This document shows, piece by piece, positions 11,904-23,100 of a stretch of DNA of 64,000 bases. Under the pieces are notes generated by a model. That model ran no database searches and was not told the DNA's origin. It saw only the letters and a list, made by a program, of their open reading frames with translations. This DNA is from Blastobasis lacticolella (lineage: Eukaryota > Arthropoda > Insecta > Lepidoptera > Blastobasidae): NCBI GenBank assembly GCA_905147135.1, contig LR990039.1:34841708-34905707 (forward strand), in the 5' to 3' direction. Position numbers and translations under genes: made by a program. The stretch's first letter is position 1. Each line of letters starts with the position of its first letter.

Positions 11904-12772
11904 TTTTTATATGATCATCAACTTGAAATAGAGCTGCGCTTCAACGTAGTCGATATGGTTATTTATCTTTAAAAATTATTTTTTTTTATTAAAATTAAAA
12001 TTCAATGTCCGGATAAAATGAAGTCGCCAGTGCACTCTTTGAAAGCTCTACTTTAACACCCTTTCGGCTTTATACATGTATTATGAAACACCCTGTATAC
12101 ATTAAAACATTGCACATTTTCGTTGAAAAATATCGTAAAATCAGCGATATCGAAATCGGGCTATCTCGAAATTTTTTAGGAGATTGTATAATAAAATCAC
12201 GTTTGCGAACAATTAATGAGCGAGTGTAGCGTGCTCTGAATTCCTGAAATGTTGGCTATCAAAACCTTCCATTATTAACTTAACAACAGTCAAATTCAAA
12301 GGTTGAGGGCGTGTGAGTCAAGACGTTTATGCGTGTGAGCGTGTGTGCCAAGATTATTATGAGTCAGATCCATATGACCCATTTAGAAAAGAACGGAGTT
12401 CTGCCTTTGGTGCTACCGATATAGCTGAAAATATGAAATTATCAAAACTGTTGTAATTTTTGACATCTGATGGGTGCACATTTTATACAATTTCAATGAG
12501 TTGTCTTGTTTTTTCAATCAAAATGTTAATTATCTCTTAAACGAAAGGTAAATGAAAACGGATTGTATCACTTGATTTCATTTACTATTTTGGCGGAGGG
12601 AGCCACCGACCCTGGCCTGAAATTATCTATTAAATTTATTTTTCGAGAAATAAAGAAAAGTTTTACTGAGTTTAAGAGATAACGTGTTTTTGCTTACACA
12701 CATTTGGGGGCCCCTATAGCTCGGGGGCCCCATATAATTGATACGGCAGATACGGCGGTAGCTACGCCCCTG

Positions 12773-14022
12773 CATGTCTCGCCTATTTCATAGACTTAGT
12801 AGAGAAAGTTTGTTGTCGTCTCGATTCGATCGATTTTATATTAATATTCCGAGCGCTTTTTCCCGTAACAGGTTCGGAGTACACTTGACCATGATCCAGG
12901 ATATTAGTAGATCAAGTAATAACAGTAGAGCAGCTGCCATCACCTCTGTGACCCTGTTTACAGTAGATTACTGATATTACATTGATCGATGAATCGATAA
13001 AATGTCGCGCTTTTTGACACCACCACATCCCTAATAGGCGAGAATGTAGAGGATCGACCAAAGTCCCGGCAAAAGTTTCGCCGGAAGTTTCGGCAAACAT
13101 GTGGAGCGCGCTTAACTGTCGGGAAACGATTGCTCCGATCGATAGACTGACTTGTGAATGACAGATGAACTCTGAATGTTTGAATGACCGAATGACTGAT
13201 TACCAGAGCGACACTACAAGAACTAAATTTTTTCACCGCCTGTACAGATCGCGCCAAACTTCTAGACGCCTCTGAAGCTGCTTCCGCCACCCGTCTCACC
13301 CCGCTGACACCTATTTTTTGCTACTGCGACGCGGCTCGCGCCAACTTCAGAGGCGTCTAGAAGTTTGGCGCGATCTGTACCTACACTGTCAGGAATATGT
13401 GGACGATTGAATTGAAACTTACGTGCGCTTATGTTGGCATGTTTCATTATTGCACTTGAGAAAACTAAAAAAGGAAAAAAATTCGAAACTGTTAATTACC
13501 TAAATGTTATTTTAAGCAATGAAGTTTTTTTATTTATTTTAATAATTTTAATATACCCTTTTCTTAAATTTGTTTTATGTTATACGGTAGGCAAACAGGC
13601 AAGCAGGCCACAGCTGCGGTATTCTATAAGGTACTTCCCTAGTTGGGCGGCTCCAATTCGAACGGGATACCCTGCTATTATACTATTATATTATACTTAT
13701 TATTTGAGCAAGTAAATATTTCGAGTATTTAACGAAGTTTACTTACTGATTGTTTCTGTATACTGTGGTTGACAGCGAACAAGGACTAATAATAGAGACG
13801 TAAAAGCAAACGGAAAAAGTGATTTAATATGGGGGGATAAAACATACTTCAAACTGGGGGAGAGATTAGTATGATGCCACTCCCCCAACAAGACAATGGA
13901 ATTTACTTGACCACGTTTCTCTCCTTTCTGCTCGCATCCAAGGGCAAAACAATAAAACAAACAAGTATCACAATTACTTCGTTTACTTGCCAAAACTTAT
14001 GCGCCTTTATACAGATTGTAAT
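12773..14022. other. Intergenic sequence 3' of the zinc-finger gene
   Basis: Contains a 36-bp perfect inverted repeat (separate entry) and a fragment of the GGCAAACAGGCAAGC repeat at 13590-13615. The rest shows no coding signal; part may be the zinc-finger 3' UTR. Confidence 0.35.
13242..13380. repeat. Perfect 36-bp inverted repeat with 67-bp spacer
   Basis: 13242-13277 (starting GTACAGATCGCGCCAAACTT) is exactly inverted at 13345-13380. The spacer is GC-richer than the flanks. It looks like the arms of a small foldback element. Confidence 0.85.
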
Positions 14023-14172
14023 TTACTCTTTACTCTTTCTTTGTCCAATCCTAACCCGCTGCGGCCAGGGCTCGTTCATGTGGGCAGTCTTGACGTGCAT
14101 CTGGACGTCGTGCTTGGTTTGGTATGTTTTGGCGCAGATGTCACAGCCGAAGGGGCGCTTGCCTTCGTGCAC
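14023..14172 (-). CDS. ZAD zinc-finger gene, exon 11 (finger 11, stop)
   Basis: A terminal coding exon of 49 codons plus TAA, with acceptor TTTTATAG. It completes finger 10 (VH), then encodes finger 11 (CDIC...HVKTAH) and an 18-residue tail ending QRKSKE. The 3' UTR is undefined; AATAAA-like signals on the minus strand occur near 13527, so the UTR could be about 0.5 kb. Confidence 0.91.
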   Translation of the reverse strand: MHEGKRPFGCDICAKTYQTKHDVQMHVKTAHMNEPWPQRVRIGQRKSKE

Positions 14173-17100
14173 CTATAAAAGTATAATTTAAAAAAATATG
14201 TCAAGCTCATTGTAGGTGTCAGCCATATAATTAAGAATAAGTACTCTCACACGAATAGGCGATGCCTAGGAACTAAGTAGAGCTCGTCTAATTTAAAATG
14301 ACGCGCCTAACTATCGCATTAACGCACACAAGCAAGTTTAAAATATGGACGCAATACATATACAAATGCCATTGTAATTGGTCATTCAGTTGCCGGTGAA
14401 ATTCAAACGTAGAAGCACGCGTTGTTCATTGGCTCCCACACAGATGAAGTGTCGTTATCAATATTTGCACTCACACATCGAAATCAACTAACAAAGTAGT
14501 GTGGCGCGTCATTTTAGACTAGACGAGCTCTACCGCCCAATCCACTTCCTAACTTTAAGCGTTACCTAACGGTGTTATGTATTATCTAGCCTTTGGTGAA
14601 ACGTATTTTCGTCATAAACCATTCCTGAGTATTTGGGAATCGGATTTATGCGATTCCTATGTTCAGTGAAACCGGACATGACTTATCAACAACAAATCTT
14701 TGTGACAATATTTATTTAATTTGCCAACAGATTTACATTGTTTTTTACAATGCTCTTAAACGACACGATGCGATGGCGACAATTACAATTTATATTTTTA
14801 GACGATCAATAATAATGTTGCTGTCGAGCGCGAGGGCCCGGGATCTGCCTTGACCATGATCCAGGATCAGGCATGTTGGTCTACAGTCGCGGGAATAATG
14901 TGCAGGTTTGATTACGATGTGTTCCCTCACCGTAATTTAATTGACTGACATAATGAACTCAGTACTTTATTCTTTATTGTACACTAAAATAATAAATAAA
15001 ATTTAACGGAGGGTAACTTAAGTACAAAGGCGAGCTTAACTCCACAGTTGAGTTTTCTACCCGCAAACTTTGGAGTCAAAGAAGCCGAAGTCAGCATTTA
15101 GGCATAGGAAGTGCACACAAGTAAACTAAATAAATTCTATAATAATGAATACAATAAATATATACATACAATAACTGTATATTAGTGAGTGAGATAATGC
15201 TCTTTTAAATTCCTTTTAAATGTAAGCAGTGAAGGACTAGCACGGACGTATGGAGTTCCATAAACGCGCAGTACAATACAATATTATCATCATCAACATC
15301 CTGGCGTTAATGTCCCGGTTGTGCTCTCGCGCACGAGGGTCCGGGGTCCGCCTTGACCCTGATCAAGGATTTGGCAGGTCAGGTAATTACAATTAATTAC
15401 AATACAAAATTATATTTTTATTAAACAATGATTCAATGATAAAAGTCGAGAGTGCGATCCAGTAACAGCGAAAGGAGGTACGCACCGCGCGTTGGTGCCT
15501 TTGCAAGTTGTGCAGCGTTTTGAAGCCCTTGCTGCACTGCTTGCAGTGGTGAGGCCGCGGGTCGCTGTGTGACGTCACATGGTACTGCGAGTAGCAACAA
15601 AGACAGGCATGGACAATAATAGACAGTGGTTTAGGTTAGCAAATGGGGGCCCAATGGCGTATGTAAACCTGCACACTCAGGTGACGGAACGTGTAACCGA
15701 GCCATGGTCCAATCTAGGACCTCACCGCCTAACTTAAGGGTTGGACGTCGCCATCTTTGTCTTCTAGGGATAGGGACCAATGCGATTGCGACGATCAAAC
15801 GAGTTAGGCGGTGAGATCCGAAATTAGAATGTAACTTCGTTACACGTTCAGTCGCCTGAGTGTGCAGGTTAACATTAGCCATGAGGCATATCCAGCATTA
15901 TTCTGAACACGATTACAAAGCAAAATAGATGCGCAGGTAAGTCTGACAGCATGACCACAAAATAAAGAACTCCCCGCCCCAAGCAGAAAGTCCACTGGAA
16001 ACAATGCGCCATTTCCGTCACGCACACATTGACGTTACGTTTACAGGCATTCTCACGCAGTTTCAATCAGTGCTCGGTCGCCATTGTTAACGCGAAAATT
16101 CGTTGTAGTGTCGACTTAAATTAAATATTATTTAATTAAACGATATCATTATTGTCCACGAATATTTATTATTATTATTATTGATAAAATAAAAGTACTT
16201 GTACGTAACTAAGGTTACTTAATAACATACAAGCAACGCACGCAGAGTCCAAGAACTGATGGGTGACCATTTCAGACTTTGAGGCTAGTCGAACTTCAGC
16301 ACCGCCACGAGTTGTAATGCCGATGGCGAAGCGAGGTTGACCAAGGTCTTCCGCTAGAGACCCTAGGAATTTTGAGCAGTTTCTGGCACCACGTGACAGT
16401 TTTTAACAGAATAAGAAACCGTAATGGCCTCCTTTATGGTTTCTATTCGGAAATGCCTGTCTAGTCTTCTAGTCTAATATAAAAAGAGTCGCTGACCACC
16501 TTCCTTCTCCATCATCAGACCAACTGACTAATACCATAATATTGCATTTTCATCAATTTACATGTGTATGAAATTTTCAATTCAACTGATTACCGGGAAG
16601 TGGATCAAACCCCAGGTCAGGGAAAGGTTCTCAGGGTCTGATGATGTAACCAGGAGGCGATGAATTTTTAAAAAGTGAATTGACAGATTATTATAACGCC
16701 TACTAAAGGCATAATGTCTGAAGCTGGTAGGGAAAATCTAATACACTCGAACACAATCTGAACAGCTTGGGAAGCAATTATGATCACATTATGGCAAGGA
16801 TTAGTTAGATACTACGCCTTTGCAAGGAACATGTTAATGTGAACGATCTTAAAAATTCTATTCGTCCATTAAATACACTTTTCATAATCCAGAACAAATA
16901 CAGTAGCAACCCTAGTGAGTCGGCAAGTTTAGGTGATAATTTTCGAAGGCGACGGGAGTGGACCTTCTGTTAGTTCTCTATTCTGTGGCATGACTGACTG
17001 ACGGTAGGTAGGAGGTAGGGTTGCCAACTTTTTTTAGACCAAATATGGTGTTTCGGGTTTAGAAGCCATAAAAATATTGTAGGTAGGGAATTAATAAAAA

Positions 17101-20100
17101 AATATATAGTAGGTTTTTTTAAATTAAATGTTCGTACCTATATTTTTTCCTAAATGTATATTTTCTACTACATTGAGCTTCATAGCTGTTTTGTTTTATT
17201 TGACTTGAGTTTGTCGTCACGTCTTTTTCGAAATTTTTTCTTTTGAGGATCTTATAGACGCGTTCCGTTTTGCGGTAAGTAGTAATGTTGTGCTAATTAA
17301 ATATAGTAGTTTCGCCTACTATATTTTAATTTTTATTTTATAGTAGGTAGACTCCTAATATAGTAGGATACTATATTATATAGTAGGGTTGGCCTAGTAG
17401 GAGGGTACCTGTAGCTGGGCTTTGGTGCGGAAACGCTGGGAGCAGTCGCGGCAGCCGTGGGGCATCTCCCCGGTATGGATCAGCATGTGCTCGCGGAGAT
17501 AACACTTACTCTAAAAGAAAATTACCAATACGAGGGGTGTTACAAGTTTGACATGTGTATCTGTTAATTAATTAATTTATTTATTTATTTATACTTCATG
17601 CACAAACAGTACATTGGCGGACTTAAAGCTAAAATAGCATTATCTACCAGTCTACCAGGAGAGATAACAGTTGACAAAAGGTATGCGGTGCAGGAAGATT
17701 ACTTACAAGTAAAGATTACACATAAGCTTATTCAACCACAATCAAATTTATAAAAATAAATAAATAATTGTGTGATATCGCATGCTCCTAACAGCTGGAC
17801 GGAATGGAATAGAATATAATAGAATGGAGAATTCACTTCAAAGTTAAAGGAAAAGGAGACTGGGCAAAAGTGGTCTATGAACCAGCAGCAGTACGGTGAT
17901 GACCTATGGGTTAGGGTGCCTATTTGCATATTTGTTTTGAGAAAAAAGCATGTCTTTCGCACAGTTGTATAACAAGTGACGTATTCTTTGAACCAGCAAC
18001 GACATGGTTACAGAGTATAAGTTGAGCACCTTCTGTTCTCATGCCGTACGATATCAAAATCGGTCCCGTCAGTCTCGAGAATACGGCACTTGTCATACAA
18101 ATGTGACAAATGAATGCTTTTTTCTCGAAACTACCGGGTCCGATTTGATATCATGCAGTATAAGAATAGAGTTGAAGGTGTTCAACCCATATACTGTAAC
18201 GATTACTCCATCGGTTCATAGTAAAGGGCACTTCCCATCCAAAATGTGCCAAATAAATAGCTGTTTTTTTTTAAGAATTGCCGGTCAGATTTTGATGCTC
18301 TTCTCTACAAGGATGTATTTGAGGGTGCTAAATGTAAATACTACACCAATGTTATTATTTGGCCATAGTCCACTTCCCCTACATACTAATCCAGTCTCCT
18401 TTACAAGACAATCATTAGAATCTGAATGTTCGGCAACCAAAGCGATGGATAAAAACTAGTGCATGCGGCGGAAATGAGGGTGTCAGGATGGATAAGTGGA
18501 GCGACGAAAATAAACAAAATAAAAAAAAATTATAATAACAGGAAAAGACAAGGAAATATAAAAGTGGATGGATGGATAGACTGTGTGAATGATGACATGC
18601 GGGCAAAGGGAGTGAGTAATAGGGTTGAATGGAAGAAAGAGACGTATTGTACCGACCCCACCCTGTGGCATAAGGGCAGGTACTTAGATGAGAATGGAGA
18701 ACAGAGAAAAAATGAAAAGAAGAGAAACAGAAGAGAACAGAACAGATGAGAATAGCAAACGAGTTCTTTAAATAACTACACACGATAGTAATAAAATTCT
18801 GTGTCAGAGAAAGGAGCAATACTAAAACTTGACTCACTCTAAACATTTTCGAGCATATCTCGCACATTAAATGCATTCTATAATCATGCTTTCCACCCCT
18901 GTGCCTGGAATTTGTGACTTTTCTCGCTGGCCTTTTCTTAGCCCTGTTTGCGTTGTTCTTCACAGTATCACGTACGGAAGGACGGATGCTCCGGGCGGGG
19001 CGCTGGAATTTGTACAAAAACGTGAAGTTCATTTCCTATTTATAATATTAGCATAGACGACTGGTATCATAAGACCGCGCTAAACCCGAATCGCATATTA
19101 AAAAATAAAATAAAAATCTCTGTATGGCAACTTATGCCATGTTTTTTATCTGTCATAGAACGTCATTCATAAAAGTCATAACGAACAAATTTATTTCTGT
19201 GGGACTGTTTATTTTCGTAAGTTAAGAAAAATATTATTAAATAATGGATTAAGGAAGCGCGGAAGATAATTTTCACCATGATTAATCATTTAGACAAAAG
19301 TACAAGCTAATCGTGACCAAATAACTGAATGTTTACAAGGACAGATTATCCACAGATTATTGCCATATCCACACTTTAATTCCTACTATTGTCAGTCAAT
19401 ACGAACTTATCGTGGTCCTATGATAGTAGCTGGAATTTATAACCTAATAATTTGTACTACTGTCAGTTGATTCGGACTTACCGTGGTCCTATTATATAGA
19501 GTTTACCTTTTTTAATTTCTTTCTTTTTTTGCCCCCAGTGTGTGTCTCTATATGCCGTATCAGGTCGTCGGGGCTGGCGTAGGTCTCGCCGCACGCGCCG
19601 CACGCCGCGACGCGCTTCGCCTCCCCCGGCCCCGCCCCTTCCTTCACCCTTGCCCCCTCCTTCACGTCCGGTCCCACCCCCTCCTTTAGCCCCAGCCCCG
19701 CCCCCTTCTTCTCCCCCGGCCCCGCCCCCTCCTTCTCCCCCGCCCCCGACCCCTCCTTCTCCCCCGGCCCCCCGCAAAGCGCAGCGGCTTCGTGCGTGTC
19801 GAGCGCGGGCCGCGACGCGAATTCGGTGCCGCATCGCGCGCAAGGGAACACCTACGACAATCAACCAGAGAGCAATCATCAAAAATTACCAGGCGGTGCA
19901 ACAAAAAGGAAGGGAAAAGAACATAGAATATACTAAACGAAAAATTAAATTTAATTAGAATACCAAACATTCACAGACCGATATTTATAAGTAATGTAAC
20001 AGGAGAGACAGAGAGAACAAGAAACTAAACACAACAAGCTACCAGCACACTCAACAACACTACTGCCCAAACACTTTACAAAGAGAAAGACTAAGTAGGA

Positions 20101-23100
20101 AAACAAAAAAAGGTGTTATAGAGACTTTAGGAAAAGATTATGAACTGCTTTTTTGAAAGAAAATTTACTGGGACTATAGTTTGGCAAGAAAGTCGTGAAA
20201 AGAATGTTTTGGGAACTACTGCTCTCGCCTAAATTGGCCACACTAAATTACTGTCAAACTCAAACATTCTATACCTATCTGTGGTCAAACTGACTTCAGC
20301 TGTCACGTCATCTAGACATTGTTGTCGTTTGTTACAATTGTTTGACCGTACATGAGATGACTGATAAATGACACAATTTAAGCTTGGTCTTTTCTTCTTG
20401 ATTTTCTCAATCTTTGACAATAATGCTGCGGTGCCCGCGGTCTTCTACTGACCGGACCGCTACAGCAGACCGTAAAAGCGAGGCTTCCGGGTACTTAGCG
20501 CCGTGGCTTTTGGTGCGTCAGCATTTGGAAGGGAGAAAAGAAAAGAAACCTTCGTAAAAATGTGCCCCATCCAAACCTAGAATCCCCAAAGTCTTACCTC
20601 GGGATGCTTGTTCTTACGATGCAAAGACATCGCAAAGCCGCTTCCTGACACTCGCCTGTAGCACAGCGGACACGCCACGGTGCCGTGGTGGATGCGATTG
20701 TGCTGTATGCGGGTGCTGTATTTCCTGGATGACGAATTTTTTATTTAAGTTTAAAAATCATTTATATTATTTATTGTAGCTTAGAGCCTTTGAACCTTCG
20801 GCTATGGCTGATGGCCGATAGCCGATTAAGCAGCTCCGGCTTCGGCCAGAAATTGACATTCGGTCGGATTCGTCACGAAGATTATAATAGTTGGTCTGCC
20901 TCTACGTGGGGGGGTCATAGCAACTCGTCCCATTCGCTGACACCTGATACCTATAGGTCATCATAGCGTTAATATCCCAGCAGTTTTTTCGCGCGTGTGA
21001 GCCCGGTGTCCAGGATTTCGCTGCGAAAGGGACGAGTTGCTACGCACCCGTTTGTGGCCCTCCACGACACCCGTCCATGGGGTCGGCACCACATGTTAAT
21101 GTCAGTCATCGTCCGAAGCCTACGAAGCCGACGAAAGCGACGCACGTGAGTAGATAATTTAAACTTACAGGAAGACTTTGTCGCAAAATTGGCAGGGATA
21201 GCGCTCCCCCTTGTGAAACTCATGGTGATTCTTGGCAGGGTTGCTGGAATAAACAAATAAAAGATTAATGTTCGTTTTTTTTATCTACGCAGGCCCGTTT
21301 CTTGCTGATTAACATAATTCGCACATCTTTGGCATTCGGCATTTGGCATCAGGGTTCGAAATAATAATTATCTTGATATTTATCAATTATCTTGAAAAAT
21401 ATTTTATTTCAATTTTTCCTTATACAGGATGTAAAAAGACATTAATCGAAACCTCATATTCTACCCATGAAACTGAACAACTTTCCCCAAGAAACATACC
21501 CGCGGAAAGTCGTAGTTTAGGAAAAATCGCAATTCTTAAAAAAAAAAAGTTGTATTTTTGTACTAAAAAATATCAAGTATCGATAACTACATCGTTCACA
21601 ATTAATTTAGATACTCAAAGTTCAAATTTAAGTTGAAATAAATGCAATATAAGTAAAAGCACGCAATGTAAAGCGTGCAGGCCGGCCGCCGCGCGACGTC
21701 AGTGGCCACTGGTCACGTGGGCGAGCGAGAGGCGTGCGCCGGACGGTGAACTTTGCGCGTCGCAATTAATTGTTTATTTTAGGTAGCGAAATTATGAAGT
21801 CATTTCCGCGGGTATGTTTCTTGGGGAAAGTTGTTCAGTTTCATGGGTAGAACATGGGGTTTCAATTAATGCTAGCGGTCTTTTTACACCCTGTATACCT
21901 TCATAATTATCTTGATAATAATAAAATGTCGCTTTACGCAGATGCGAAAGAGATTTGCAACTTCTGAGCGAACAATAAGTGGAAACTTTAAATAAAATTT
22001 ACACAAGCTTTTGCCTACATGAAAATTTCGAAAATTAATACCCTGTATAGACTGAGTTTGAGTGCATTGCAACAATTGAAAGCAATTTGTGGGCGAGATG
22101 CCAGAAGTAATCATGAGATGTCTGAGATAATTATCCGATACCTAATTATCAAAGAAAATAATTATCTTGATAATATCAAAACCTGCTTGGCGTAGAAGCT
22201 TGCCTGCGCTGGTTTTGCGACGTGCTGCGTAAGCCCCAGCACTGCTAGCACGCGTGAAAGCGTTTGTTTCCTTCTCTCAACACTAAGATGAAAGACATAG
22301 CACAAATAGGCGCCTAAACCTGCCGGTATCCGGTATAATCCGCGTCGTGAAAGAAGAGACTTGTCAAATGGCAGTGGAGGGGATTTTGCGCAGGTAAGCG
22401 TCTACTAAGCAAGTCGAACCACGTGACCCGCCAAGTCTCTTCCGTTTTGACACTAGTTGTATCAGGAAAGAGGTCACGCGGAAGGCCCAGGAAGCGATGG
22501 ATTGACATGGCCGAGTCGGTCGGGAGAGCCAACGGCGAAGACCGGGCGAAGTGGAGATGCGAGTCCCCCGACCCTGGCAGAAGCCGGCAGTGACCGCTCG
22601 GATGACGACAATGATGTAGCTCTGTTTCCCAACTGATGTCATCAGGCGTCACATCAATAACTGCACCAAATGGCTATTTGTCGGCAACTTATATGGCTCA
22701 ATGGTGCTTCGATTGATAATAACAAACATTTTTTATTTTTTATTTATTTACTGTATTGGTAACCAATACATTATAAACGTCGGTATTTTTTTATTAAATA
22801 CTCATGATGGAAATCCACGATGAGGTCGAAGATGTAGCGTACCTAGAAGAAACCTATTCACTCTTGATTTGCACACCTCAAGGTTATACCTAGCGGGGTA
22901 CAGTGACTCCAATCAGAGAGTTACACTACTTTGAAGCACATATAAGAAAAGTGGATACGAAATGCTTACGTACGTTTAGCGCAAAGTACGAGCGGTGGGA
23001 CGTCTCCGTATACGGATGGTGATATTTTGTCCCCCTCGTTGTAAGATGGAGTGTCCCAGACATTGATTTACTACCAACCGTAGATACAGCACTTCATACA

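Larger units (their letters stand above)
6811..12099. mobile_element. Nested element or inverted pair with 35-bp identical termini
   Basis: The 35 bases 6811-6845 (starting TATACAGGGTGTTTCATAAT) occur inverted at 12065-12099 without mismatch, then similarity stops. Either they bound one 5.3-kb element loaded with other insertions, or they are two MITE ends in opposite orientation. No transposase gene is visible between them. Confidence 0.45.
6525..12772. mobile_element. Composite DNA transposon region bounded by hAT-like termini
   Basis: Left end CAGTGGCGTAGC at 6525 and right end GCTACGCCCCTG at 12772 form inverted termini, each flanked directly by CATGTC (6519-6524 and 12773-12778). Matching subterminal text (GTATCAAT, GGGCCCC) lies inside both. 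No transposase remains; the interior is filled by later insertions. Two unrelated solo ends in opposite orientation are the alternative, as hAT elements usually make 8-bp duplications. Confidence 0.4.

Noticed and set aside
11406..11972. Overlapping 120-codon frames on both strands
   Set aside because: No domain, strands mirror each other, and the segment is bounded by direct repeats; probably element sequence.
18415..19032. Single 205-codon minus-strand gene
   Set aside because: Only 18838-19002 is coding (zinc-finger exon 8); the rest is intron read-through without domain content.
19542..19958. Plus-strand frame rich in Pro/Ser (138 codons)
   Set aside because: It is the complement of zinc-finger exon 7; low complexity comes from the G-rich coding strand.
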